Below, piece after piece: positions 31,315-39,586 of a stretch of DNA of 64,000 nt. How positions within the stretch are numbered: the stretch's first letter is position 1; the number at the start of each line of letters is the position of its first letter. Under the pieces are notes generated by a model. That model did not search any database. It was not told where the DNA came from and was given only the letters and a program-made list of their open reading frames with translations. The translations under genes and the position numbers were made by a program. Origin of the DNA: JAZSNL01 sp045536365 (lineage in GTDB: Bacteria; Bacillota_I; Bacilli_A; ML615J-28; CAG-313); assembly GCA_045536365.1 (NCBI GenBank), contig JAZSNL010000010.1, forward strand, positions 1-64,000, read 5' to 3'.

Positions 31315-33840
31315 ATGTTAAAAGGATTATTTGATCAATCTTATCGTGAATTAAAAAAATGTGAGAAGATTGCGGATAAAGTTTTAAAATTAGAAGAAGA
31401 ATATAAAAATTTAACTGATGAAGAGTTAAAACATAAAACTGTTGAATTTAAAGAAAGATTAAAAAATGGTGAAACTTTAGATGATATTTTAGTAGAAGCT
31501 TTTGCGACTGCAAGAGAAGCTGGTGATCGTGTTTTACATTTAAGAGCTTTCAAAGTTCAAATTATTGGTGCAACAGCAATGCATTATGGTAATATTGCGG
31601 AAATGAAAACAGGTGAAGGTAAAACTTTAACTTCTGTATTAGTTGCATATTTAAATGCATTATCTGGTGAAGGTGTTCATATTGTTACAGTTAATGAATA
31701 CTTAGCTCATCGTGATGCTACAGAAATGGGAGCTGTACATGAGTTTTTAGGTTTAACAGTAGGTTTAAATATTAGAGATATGTCAAGTGAAGAAAAACGA
31801 GCTCAATATGCTTGTGATATTACATATTCTACTAATAATGAACTTGGTTTTGACTATTTAAGAGACCATATGGTTCAATATAAAGAACAAATGGTTCAAA
31901 GACCTACTCATAATTTTGCGATTGTCGATGAGGTTGACTCAATTTTAATTGACGAAGCTAGAACTCCTTTGATTATTTCTGGTGGAGCAAAATCTGGTCC
32001 TAACTTATATGTACAAGCGAATACATTTGTTCGTGGATTACAAGAAGAGGATTATGAAATTGATATTAAAGCTAAGCATGTTGTTTTACTTGAATCTGGT
32101 ATCGCAAAAGCTGAAAGATTTTTTAATGTAGATAATCTATATGATGTAAGACATGTTACTTTAGTTCATCATATTAATAACGCATTACGTGCTAATTATA
32201 TTATGGTTAAAAACGTTGATTATGTTGTTAAAGATGGACAAGTTATTATTGTTGACCCTTTTACTGGTCGTTTGATGATAGGGCGTCAATGGAGTGAAGG
32301 TTTACATCAAGCTGTTGAAGCTAAAGAAAAGGTTGAAGTTAAAAAAGAAACAAGAACTCTTGCAACTATTACATTCCAAAATTATTTTAGAATGTATAAG
32401 AAATTAGCTGGTATGACAGGTACTGCTAAAACTGAAGAAGAAGAATTTAGAAATATTTATAATATGTTTGTTGTTGAGATTCCAACCAATAAACCTGTTA
32501 TTCGTATAGATGATCCAGATTTAATATTCAAGTCTGAAAAAGCTAAATATCTTGCAATTGCAAAAGATATTAAGGCTCGTCATGAATTAGGACAACCGGT
32601 TCTAGTTGGTACGATTTCTATTGAAAACAGTGAACATTTATCTAATTTATTAAGAAAATATGGTGTTCCTCACAATGTATTAAATGCCAAACAACATGAA
32701 AGAGAAGCAGAAATTGTTGCACATGCTGGGGAAATTGGTGCTGTTACTATCGCAACAAATATGGCTGGTCGTGGTACCGATATTAAACTTGGTGAAGGTG
32801 TAGTTGAACTTGGTGGTCTTGCGGTAATTGGTACTGAACGACATGAAGCTCGTCGTATTGATAACCAATTGCGTGGACGTAGTGGTCGTCAAGGAGACCC
32901 TGGTTATAGTAGATTCTACTTATCTGCACAAGATGATTTAATGCGTAGATTTGGTAGTGATCGTTTTGAAAGAGCTCTTTCTTTAATCGCTGATCCTGAT
33001 GAGGAAGGTAATGAAACTCCACTTGAATCTAAATTATTCTCTAAATTCGTTGAAAGTGCACAAAAGAAGGTTGAAGGAGATAACTTTGATCGTCGTAAGA
33101 GTGTAGTTGAATATGATGAAGTTTTAAGAAAACAAAGAGAAATTATTTATGGTCAAAGAAAAGATGTTTTATTCTTAGATAGTGTTGAACCGATTGTAAT
33201 TAGAATGATTAATTCAGTTATTAATAAATACTTACCTAAATATGCGGAAAATGATAATAAGCATTTAAAAGGTAAAGGTGTTTTAGTTGATGAATTATTA
33301 AATGAATTCTGTGGTAAATTCTTTAATCGTAATACATTTAATGAAGATCATTTCTTAGACGCAACTTTGGATGAGGCTAAAGAAATTATTTATGATAAAT
33401 TTATGGAAGGTTTAAAAGAAAAGAAAGAAATTTTCCCTGATTTATATGAAGAATTCTTAAAAGTTATTGTATTAAAAGTAGTTGATAAACATTGGATGGA
33501 TCATATTGATCAAATGAGTAGTTTAAGACAAAGTGTTGGATTACAATCTTATGCACAAATTGATCCATTAAGAGAATATCAAAATATTGGTTATGATATG
33601 TTCTCTTCAATGATTAGTTCAATCGAAGATGAAGTTGTTATTTTTGTATCTCGTGCACAAGTTAGAGATAATACACAACGTGAAGAACAAGCAAAAATAA
33701 CAGGAACTTCTGGTTCAAATGATGATAGTTTAAAACGTAAACCTGTAACTAAAGGAAAAGATGAAAAAGTAGGACGTAATGATCCTTGTCCTTGTGGAAG
33801 TGGATTAAAGTATAAACATTGTTGTGGTAAAGGTAAATAG
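31315..33840 (+). CDS. secA: Preprotein translocase ATPase SecA
   Basis: SecA drives secretory proteins through SecYEG. The 841 residues show Walker A GEGKT at 100-104 (inside MKTGEGKTLTS), the DEVDSILIDEART block, and a second nucleotide fold with GRGTDIKLGEGV and QLRGRSGRQGD. A helical scaffold follows, and the C-terminal zinc/SecB-binding tail VGRNDPCPCGSGLKYKHCC. The ATG at 31315 follows GGGGTGA; TATAAT at 31286-31291 is the likely -10. It is the single general secA seen here and would export the many signal-peptide proteins in the window. Confidence 0.98.
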   Translation: MLKGLFDQSYRELKKCEKIADKVLKLEEEYKNLTDEELKHKTVEFKERLKNGETLDDILVEAFATAREAGDRVLHLRAFKVQIIGATAMHYGNIAEMKTGEGKTLTSVLVAYLNALSGEGVHIVTVNEYLAHRDATEMGAVHEFLGLTVGLNIRDMSSEEKRAQYACDITYSTNNELGFDYLRDHMVQYKEQMVQRPTHNFAIVDEVDSILIDEARTPLIISGGAKSGPNLYVQANTFVRGLQEEDYEIDIKAKHVVLLESGIAKAERFFNVDNLYDVRHVTLVHHINNALRANYIMVKNVDYVVKDGQVIIVDPFTGRLMIGRQWSEGLHQAVEAKEKVEVKKETRTLATITFQNYFRMYKKLAGMTGTAKTEEEEFRNIYNMFVVEIPTNKPVIRIDDPDLIFKSEKAKYLAIAKDIKARHELGQPVLVGTISIENSEHLSNLLRKYGVPHNVLNAKQHEREAEIVAHAGEIGAVTIATNMAGRGTDIKLGEGVVELGGLAVIGTERHEARRIDNQLRGRSGRQGDPGYSRFYLSAQDDLMRRFGSDRFERALSLIADPDEEGNETPLESKLFSKFVESAQKKVEGDNFDRRKSVVEYDEVLRKQREIIYGQRKDVLFLDSVEPIVIRMINSVINKYLPKYAENDNKHLKGKGVLVDELLNEFCGKFFNRNTFNEDHFLDATLDEAKEIIYDKFMEGLKEKKEIFPDLYEEFLKVIVLKVVDKHWMDHIDQMSSLRQSVGLQSYAQIDPLREYQNIGYDMFSSMISSIEDEVVIFVSRAQVRDNTQREEQAKITGTSGSNDDSLKRKPVTKGKDEKVGRNDPCPCGSGLKYKHCCGKGK

Positions 33841-33852
33841 AAAGGATTGAGT

Positions 33853-34722
33853 TTGTTGTTTAACAAACGATTATTAGAACCTATTAAAGGTGAAATAATG
33901 AAAATGAATGGATTTTATTTATTATTAGAAAATAAAAATCCTTCAGGATCAATTAAATTTAGACCTGCCTTAGAAATGTTTAATCAAATTAATAAAGAAC
34001 ATAATTTACAAAAGAGCGATACAATTATTGAAACAACAAGTGGAAATATGGGTATCGCTCTTGCTTATATATGTGATTATTATAATATTAATTGTGTAAT
34101 TGTAATGCCAGAAGGCAGTAAAGAAAAAATAGATAGATTAAAAAAATATCACGCAGAAGTAATATTAACTGATAAAGAAAAAGGAATTTCTTATTCAAGA
34201 GAAATTGCAGAAGAATTAGCAATTAAAAATGGGTATTATTATTTAAACCAATTTCATAATATTAATAATCCAAAAGGATATTATAAACTTGCAGATGAAA
34301 TAATTAAAAAGTTTAATCATATTGATTATTTTATATGTGGGATGGGTACAGGTGGATGTATTACGGGAATTGGTAAGAAATTAAAAGAACATTATAAAAA
34401 TATTAAAATAATAGGAATAGAACCTGAAGAATCGGCCTATATTACTAATAATGAAATTAAATCTCATTTAATCCAAGGGATTGGAATGACAGTAAAAAGC
34501 GATTTCTTTGATATTAATTTAATTGATAAAATTGAATTAGTAAAAGGTGATAATGTTATTGAAAAAACAAAGGAATTATATAAATTAGGTTATGATATAG
34601 GTATATCATCAGCTTGTAATATAATTGTTTGTGAAAAATATATTAATAAGTATCCTGATAAAATTATTGTTTCAGTTGTTCATGATGGAATAGATAAATA
34701 TTTGAGTGATTTAAATGTTTAA
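33853..34722 (+). CDS. Cysteine synthase family PLP enzyme (O-acetylserine sulfhydrylase-like)
   Basis: This PLP-dependent enzyme is likely to form cysteine from O-acetylserine and sulfide, since cysE overlaps its end by 8 nt. The PLP lysine is in NPSGSIKFR. ETTSGNMGIALA matches the substrate loop (usually TSGNTG, here Met), and GMGTGGCITG matches the phosphate-binding glycine loop. I use the TTG start at 33853, six bases after AAAGGA. The ATG at 33898 would remove EPIKGEI, which aligns with the family's conserved TPLVRL region. At 289 residues it is somewhat short. Cystathionine-synthase-like activity cannot be excluded. Confidence 0.82.
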   Translation: MLFNKRLLEPIKGEIMKMNGFYLLLENKNPSGSIKFRPALEMFNQINKEHNLQKSDTIIETTSGNMGIALAYICDYYNINCVIVMPEGSKEKIDRLKKYHAEVILTDKEKGISYSREIAEELAIKNGYYYLNQFHNINNPKGYYKLADEIIKKFNHIDYFICGMGTGGCITGIGKKLKEHYKNIKIIGIEPEESAYITNNEIKSHLIQGIGMTVKSDFFDINLIDKIELVKGDNVIEKTKELYKLGYDIGISSACNIIVCEKYINKYPDKIIVSVVHDGIDKYLSDLNV

Positions 34723-35215
34723 ATATTATAAACATATTAAACAATTAGATCCTAGTTTAAAATCTTTTTTAGAAATGATTCTTTTATATCCAGGAGTTAA
34801 AGCTTATTTTTGGTATAAAATTTCTCATTTTCTATATACTCATAAATGTAAATTTATTAGTAAATTAATAATGTATCAAGTTAGAAAAAAAACAGGAATA
34901 GAAATACATCCTGCTTGTATAATTGGTAAAAATTTATTTATTGATCATGGGTTTGGAATAGTAATTGGAGCTACTACTGTAATAGGAGATAATTGTTTGA
35001 TTTATCATGGTGTTACTTTAGGTAGTAAAAAAGTATATAATAATGATGAAAAAAGACATCCAACAATTGGTGATAATGTTTTAATCGGAGCTGGTTCAAA
35101 AGTATTAGGGAATATTAAAATTGGAAATAATGTCAAAATAGGGGCTAATTCTGTTGTTTTAAATGATATTCCTGATAATTGTACTGTTGTAGGTGTAAAG
35201 TCAAAAATTATTTAA
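34715..35215 (+). CDS. cysE: Serine O-acetyltransferase
   Basis: The enzyme makes O-acetylserine, the substrate of the upstream cysteine-synthase-like enzyme. The 166-residue protein has the short N-terminal helical region and then the left-handed hexapeptide-repeat domain. That domain contains IEIHPACIIGKNLFIDHGFG, IGATTVIGDNCLIYHGVTLG and GSKVLGNIKIG. The catalytic His residues are in IDHG and YHGVTLG. It begins 8 nt before the end of the upstream gene and is only 13 nt from prfB. Confidence 0.93.
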   Translation: MFKYYKHIKQLDPSLKSFLEMILLYPGVKAYFWYKISHFLYTHKCKFISKLIMYQVRKKTGIEIHPACIIGKNLFIDHGFGIVIGATTVIGDNCLIYHGVTLGSKKVYNNDEKRHPTIGDNVLIGAGSKVLGNIKIGNNVKIGANSVVLNDIPDNCTVVGVKSKII

Positions 35216-35228
35216 AAGGAGATATTTT

Positions 35229-36326
35229 ATGGAAAAGTTTGAAATTATTAAATGTCATCAAGAATTCACTCAAAGAATTAATGATTTAATTGATGTGTTA
35301 AAACCAGATGAAATAATAAAACAAATAGCATTATATGAAGAAGAAATGTCTCAAGGTAATTTTTGGGATGATAATAAATATGCGGCAAAAGTATTACAAG
35401 AATGTAATAGTTTAAAGGAAAAACTTACAACATTAAAAGAAATTCAAATATTAAATGATGATATAGGTACAATTTTAGAATTAAATGATGAAAGTTTATT
35501 TATTGGTATAGAAGATATTATTAATACCTTATCTGAAAAGTTAGAAAAATTTGAAGTTAGTTTATTACTAAATGGAGAATATGATTCATTAAACGCAATC
35601 ATGGAAATTCATCCAGGAGCTGGAGGAACTGAATCACAAGATTGGGCTTTAATGTTATTTAGAATGTATAAAAGATATTGTGAGAAAGCACAATTTAGTT
35701 TTGAATTATTAGATTATCAAGAAGCAGATGTTGCTGGAATAAAAAGTGTTACGATTTTAATAAAAGGAATTAATGCATATGGAACATTAAAATCAGAAAG
35801 AGGAGTTCATCGATTAGTAAGAATTTCTCCTTTTGATTCTAACGCAAGAAGACACACTAGTTTTGCGGGATGTAATATTACTCCTGAATTTGATAATGAT
35901 ATTGAAATTGATATTAATCCTGAAGATTTAAAAATTGATACTTATCGTTCTAGTGGAGCTGGTGGTCAACATGTTAATACTACTGATTCGGCAGTTAGAA
36001 TTACACATTTACCTACTGGTATTGTAGTTTCTTGTCAAAACGAAAGAAGTCAAATTCAAAATAAAGAAAGAGCTTTACAAATTCTAAAATCAAAGATTTA
36101 TCAAAAAACAATTGAAGAAAGACTAAATAGTCAAAAACAAATAACTGGTGAAGTTACTGATAATGGTTGGGGAAGTCAAATAAGAAGTTATGTTTTACAA
36201 CCTTATAGTTTAGTAAAAGATCATCGTACTAATTATGAATCTTCTAATCCTTTATCTGTTTTAGATGGAAATATTGATGGATTTATAAATGCTTATTTAA
36301 AAATGAATCATATTAAAGGTGAATAA
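35229..36326 (+). CDS. prfB: Peptide chain release factor 2, read in one frame
   Basis: RF2 terminates at UAA and UGA. The stop-codon recognition tripeptide is Ser200-Pro201-Phe202, and the catalytic GGQ is at 245-247 (SSGAGGQHVNTTDSAVR). The gene is read in one open frame from ATG 35229 to 36326, including the N-terminal helices. The usual in-frame UGA with programmed +1 frameshift near codon 25 is absent. An AAAGGAGA site precedes the ATG. RF2 confirms that UGA is a stop in this organism. Confidence 0.97.
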   Translation: MEKFEIIKCHQEFTQRINDLIDVLKPDEIIKQIALYEEEMSQGNFWDDNKYAAKVLQECNSLKEKLTTLKEIQILNDDIGTILELNDESLFIGIEDIINTLSEKLEKFEVSLLLNGEYDSLNAIMEIHPGAGGTESQDWALMLFRMYKRYCEKAQFSFELLDYQEADVAGIKSVTILIKGINAYGTLKSERGVHRLVRISPFDSNARRHTSFAGCNITPEFDNDIEIDINPEDLKIDTYRSSGAGGQHVNTTDSAVRITHLPTGIVVSCQNERSQIQNKERALQILKSKIYQKTIEERLNSQKQITGEVTDNGWGSQIRSYVLQPYSLVKDHRTNYESSNPLSVLDGNIDGFINAYLKMNHIKGE

Positions 36327-37313
36327 ATGAAAAAGATATTTAATAAGAAAAACATAAAGAATTTTTTACTAATTAATTTAGGTATTTTTGTATTTTCACT
36401 CGCATGTAGTTTTTTTCTAGATATTAATGATTTAGTAGTGGGTGGTGCGTATGGTGTTGCTTTATTAACAAGAGAAATTGTATTTGATATATATGGTTTT
36501 GAAATATCAACTTCAGTATTTTATTTTGTATATAATATGATTTTATTATTGATAGCTTTAATATTTATTGGTAAAAAGTTTTTTATTGGTACATTATATG
36601 CTTCATTAATATCTCCAGTTTATACATGGATATTAGAATTAATATATAAATATATTTTAACTCCTTTTATGAAAATACCAACTATTCCTGATGTTTTAAA
36701 TTCAATTGAAGGTATATCAGAAGAATATCAAGAAATATTAGGAGCAGGTGCATATTTATTAATAATTGTATTTTCAGCTGTAATTGCCGGTATAGGATTA
36801 GGAATTGCGTTAAAGTACGGGGCTTCTACTGGTGGTACTGATATTTTACAAGTTATTTTATTAAAGAAATGGAAAATTCCTTATTCTGTTGGTTTATTAT
36901 TAACAGATGGTATTATTGTTTTAATTGCATGTTTTTATAAAGGAAGTTTTTATAGTTTATTATATGGTGTTTTATATATTATAATATCAGGATATGTATT
37001 AGATTCAATTGTTTTTTCTGGATTTAATGTACGTGCTGTTCATATTGTAACAACTAAGCCTGTTCAAATAAAAAATGCAATATATAAAAATATTGCTCGT
37101 GGTGTAACGGAAATGTCATCTAAAGGTGGATATAAGGAAAAGAATCAAGCAACATTAGTTTGTGTAATGTCAAATAGTGAATTCTTTAAAATGAAGCCTA
37201 TTATTCAAAGTATTGATGAATCTTCTTTTATATATGCTGTTCGTGCAACCGAAGTTCATGGTGAAGGGTTCTCATATGAAAGTATGTCGGAAACTAATCT
37301 AGTAGAGGAATAA
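36327..37313 (+). CDS. YitT-family membrane protein (DUF161/DUF2179)
   Basis: The 328-residue protein has five or six membrane helices in the first ~220 residues. These include the conserved LVVGGAYGVALL and KYGASTGGTDILQVIL blocks. A C-terminal cytoplasmic DUF2179 domain follows (RAVHIVTTKPVQIKNAI, RGVTEMSSKGGY). The family is widespread in Bacillota and its transport role is unproven. It begins directly after the prfB stop (one base apart), and recX follows by 1 nt. Confidence 0.9.
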   Translation: MKKIFNKKNIKNFLLINLGIFVFSLACSFFLDINDLVVGGAYGVALLTREIVFDIYGFEISTSVFYFVYNMILLLIALIFIGKKFFIGTLYASLISPVYTWILELIYKYILTPFMKIPTIPDVLNSIEGISEEYQEILGAGAYLLIIVFSAVIAGIGLGIALKYGASTGGTDILQVILLKKWKIPYSVGLLLTDGIIVLIACFYKGSFYSLLYGVLYIIISGYVLDSIVFSGFNVRAVHIVTTKPVQIKNAIYKNIARGVTEMSSKGGYKEKNQATLVCVMSNSEFFKMKPIIQSIDESSFIYAVRATEVHGEGFSYESMSETNLVEE

Positions 37314-37314
37314 G

Positions 37315-38097
37315 ATGAGTATAGAACAAACAATGGTAAAAATAGAATTAGTAAAACAAAAAAGAAATAAATACGAAGTATTTACTTCAGTTGATGAAAA
37401 AGGTATTATTTTTACTGAAGAAGAAATTGTTATTAATCGTATTATAAAAGGAGTTACTTTCACCAAAGAAAAGTGGGAAGAAATTAAGAATAAACATGAA
37501 CAATCACTTTTATATGAAAAAGCATTAAAATATATTTCTTATAAACCAAGAACAATTCAAGAAGTAACAAATCATTTAAAAGAATTATCAGATGATTTAA
37601 ATATTATTAATGAAATAATTGAAAAATTAATAAAATTAGATTTCTTAAACGATACTAGATATGCATATAGTTATTTAGAAAGTTCAATAAGAACCGGCTA
37701 TGGTCCTATAAAAATATCACATGAATTACATAACAAAGGAATTGAAGAAAAAATAATAAAGGAAGTTTTATTAACTTATACAACAGAACAACAAATAGAA
37801 GTTGCGTATAATGTTTCAATAAAACATTTAAAATTATTAGATAAATATCCAATGAGAAAACAAAAAGAATTGTTATCTCAAAAGCTACTTAGATGTGGTT
37901 TTAATTATTCCATTATCAATCAAGTAATACCATTAATGAGTTTTAATTCTGATAATATGGAACAATTAGAAAAAGATTATGAAAAGATATCTAAAAAGAC
38001 AAATGATAAAAATAAGATTATTCAACATTTACTTCAAAAAGGTTATGAATATTCAGATATTAAGAAGATATTAAACACAACTATATATGAAGAATAA
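37315..38097 (+). CDS. recX: Regulatory protein RecX
   Basis: RecX binds RecA filaments and limits recombination. The 260-residue protein is of the long Bacillota type. It has an N-terminal extension, then repeated three-helix modules beginning ALKYISYKPRTIQEV, with the typical DTRYAYSYLES and GYGPIKISHELHNKGI stretches. It lies one base after the YitT-type gene with a weak ribosome site. An orphan AAGGAGA at 38117-38123 follows that has no start codon within range. Confidence 0.9.
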   Translation: MSIEQTMVKIELVKQKRNKYEVFTSVDEKGIIFTEEEIVINRIIKGVTFTKEKWEEIKNKHEQSLLYEKALKYISYKPRTIQEVTNHLKELSDDLNIINEIIEKLIKLDFLNDTRYAYSYLESSIRTGYGPIKISHELHNKGIEEKIIKEVLLTYTTEQQIEVAYNVSIKHLKLLDKYPMRKQKELLSQKLLRCGFNYSIINQVIPLMSFNSDNMEQLEKDYEKISKKTNDKNKIIQHLLQKGYEYSDIKKILNTTIYEE

Positions 38098-38183
38098 TAT
38101 TATAAAGTCGTAAAAGAAAGGAGATCAAGTAATATAAATTTTTAATTATTTTGATGTTATAAAGTTATATTATTAAATAAGTT

Positions 38184-38826
38184 ATGAAGAAAAATACTGT
38201 TATAGTACTTTTAATAATCTTTGTCATCATGTTTGGTATTTATTTATTTATATAATAATGTATTTATGCCTTTTAAAGGAGAAAATAAAAATATTTTGTT
38301 TTCACCTACAAACTATTCTTTAAATTATGAGGAGAAATTTAAAATTTTTTATCATGATTTTTTAGAATATGAAGATTATGAAAAGAAATATGATACAGAG
38401 TTTTATTATTGCTTTGGATATAAATCTTTAATTCCTCAGTATACTTTGACATCTAATAAGTTCGCTATTGAGGCATATTCGTATGTTGTTAAATGTGGAG
38501 AAGATTATGATTTAACTAAAGAAAGAATATTAACTGAATTTAAATTTGTGAACACACCTGTTTTATTATCTTATGAATTGGATTATATAAGTTATGAATC
38601 ATTTTTTAATATTAACGGAACAGTTTATCAAGAAATTCATTATGATTATTTTTTAGAAGAATATGGTTATCAAGATCCAGATGATTTTCGAACGTTTTCT
38701 TATTGGTTCGGATATAACGATGATAGAAAAGAAATAATTTTTTCTTATATATTTAAAGATACAAGTGGTACTAGATTAGAAAAAAATGATGCAATATTTT
38801 TGATAGAAAACAATTTATATTCTTAA
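38184..38826 (+). pseudogene. Secreted/membrane-anchored hypothetical protein, split by a frameshift
   Basis: The first frame (ATG 38184) encodes a clean hydrophobic signal/anchor MKKNTVIVLLIIFVIMFGIY, then stops at 38253. The next frame is open from 38218 to 38826 and continues with a Tyr/Glu-rich domain (NNVFMPFKGENKN onward, ~190 residues). Joining the two needs loss of 1 (or 4) nt. The shift falls at a (TATT)3 tract, 38238-38251. Either the gene is broken, or it is an assembly error, or the tract makes it switchable. I do not recognise the domain. Confidence 0.6.
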
Positions 38827-39063
38827 TAAAAATTCAAAAAGTATCAGATGATGTAATACGTTATATCGAAAGAAAATATAAATAAAAAACTTGAAACAAA
38901 CATCACTTTTAACATTAAGGGTGAAACTGATAATCTCAGTTTCATCCTTTCTTACATTTAGTGGACAAGAGCGAAACCTAGGTATCCCAGTTGTCGCAAC
39001 AGTCGAAAATGCGACTTGTTGTATTTTATAAATGTTAAAATAAAAGTACCCAATTGTGTTCAT
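38815..39063 (-). pseudogene. Possible truncated FMN-binding split-barrel (pyridoxamine-phosphate-oxidase-like) gene
   Basis: This minus-strand ORF of 82 codons starts with a plausible ribosome site (GAGGAT) and a TATAAT about 15 bp further upstream. The stretch IQQVAFSTVATTGIPRFRS recalls the strand-turn-strand of split-barrel flavoproteins (ATVDExGxPRVRP). After ~50 residues it becomes hydrophobic and featureless. I read it as a 5' remnant with intact start signals. Similarity is by eye and weak. Confidence 0.3.
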
Positions 39064-39223
39064 TTAACTATCCTCAGTTTGTAATAACATTATAACAAGA
39101 ATTTCTTTTTTTACATAAAAATACACCAATAAAAAAGCGTGTGGTCACCACACACTAATTTATAGGTATAGATAAACCACACACTTCTTTATATAATCAA
39201 TTTTCTAATTTTTATTTATTGTC
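38827..39223. other. Gene-poor stretch with a decayed region
   Basis: No convincing intact gene lies here. It contains a 14-bp imperfect hairpin at 38917-38949 (possible terminator for the plus-strand genes), a degenerate minus-strand ORF, a locally higher-GC patch around 38960-39015, and a minus-strand terminator at 39131-39153. Confidence 0.6.
39131..39153 (-). terminator. Minus-strand terminator without an obvious minus gene
   Basis: The stem GTGTGG/CCACAC (39139-39144/39148-39153) reads into six T on the minus strand. No minus-strand gene lies to its right. ACCACACACT recurs at 39147-39156 and 39176-39185. Confidence 0.5.
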
Positions 39224-39252
39224 TTGACATACTATGTAATGTATAGTATAAT
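39224..39252 (+). promoter_or_regulatory. PadR-regulated promoter with an embedded operator palindrome
   Basis: TTGACA (39224-39229), a 17-bp spacer and TATAAT (39247-39252) form a consensus promoter. The perfect inverted repeat ATACTAT (39229-39235)/ATAGTAT (39243-39249) with a 7-bp centre fills the spacer and touches both hexamers. It resembles known PadR-family operators, so autorepression is expected. Confidence 0.8.
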
Positions 39253-39271
39253 GTTATCGGAGGTATTAATT

Positions 39272-39586
39272 ATGGACGTTCAACTTAAAAAAGGAATAAT
39301 TGATATATGTGTTTTATCTAGTTTAATGGATGGACCATCATATGGGTATAAAATAATAAAAGATATTTCTGATAAAATAGAAATATCAGAATCAACATTA
39401 TATCCAATTTTAAAAAGACTAGAACAAAACAAATATGTATTAGTTAAAACAGAAGAATATCAAGGAAGATTAAGAAAGTATTATCATATTACAGAAGAAG
39501 GAATTAAAAAAATTAAAGAGTTTTTAATTGAATTTGAAGAAGTAATAAAAACAATTGAATATATAAAGGAGAAATGTTATGAATAA
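39272..39586 (+). CDS. PadR-family transcriptional regulator
   Basis: The 104-residue winged-helix protein contains GIIDICVLSSLMDGPSYGYKI, ESTLYPILKRLE and GRLRKYYHITEEG, the classical small PadR layout with a C-terminal dimerisation helix. I chose ATG 39272, with CGGAGG 8 nt upstream; a longer in-frame TTG lies inside the promoter. It overlaps the HAAS-domain gene by 8 nt, the common PadR/HAAS pair, and should repress its own promoter until a ligand or partner releases it. Confidence 0.93.
   Translation: MDVQLKKGIIDICVLSSLMDGPSYGYKIIKDISDKIEISESTLYPILKRLEQNKYVLVKTEEYQGRLRKYYHITEEGIKKIKEFLIEFEEVIKTIEYIKEKCYE

Noticed and set aside
38101..38183. Small gene after the AAGGAGA at 38117-38123
   Set aside because: No ATG, GTG or TTG occurs in range; the ATG at 38154 is followed by a stop after one codon.
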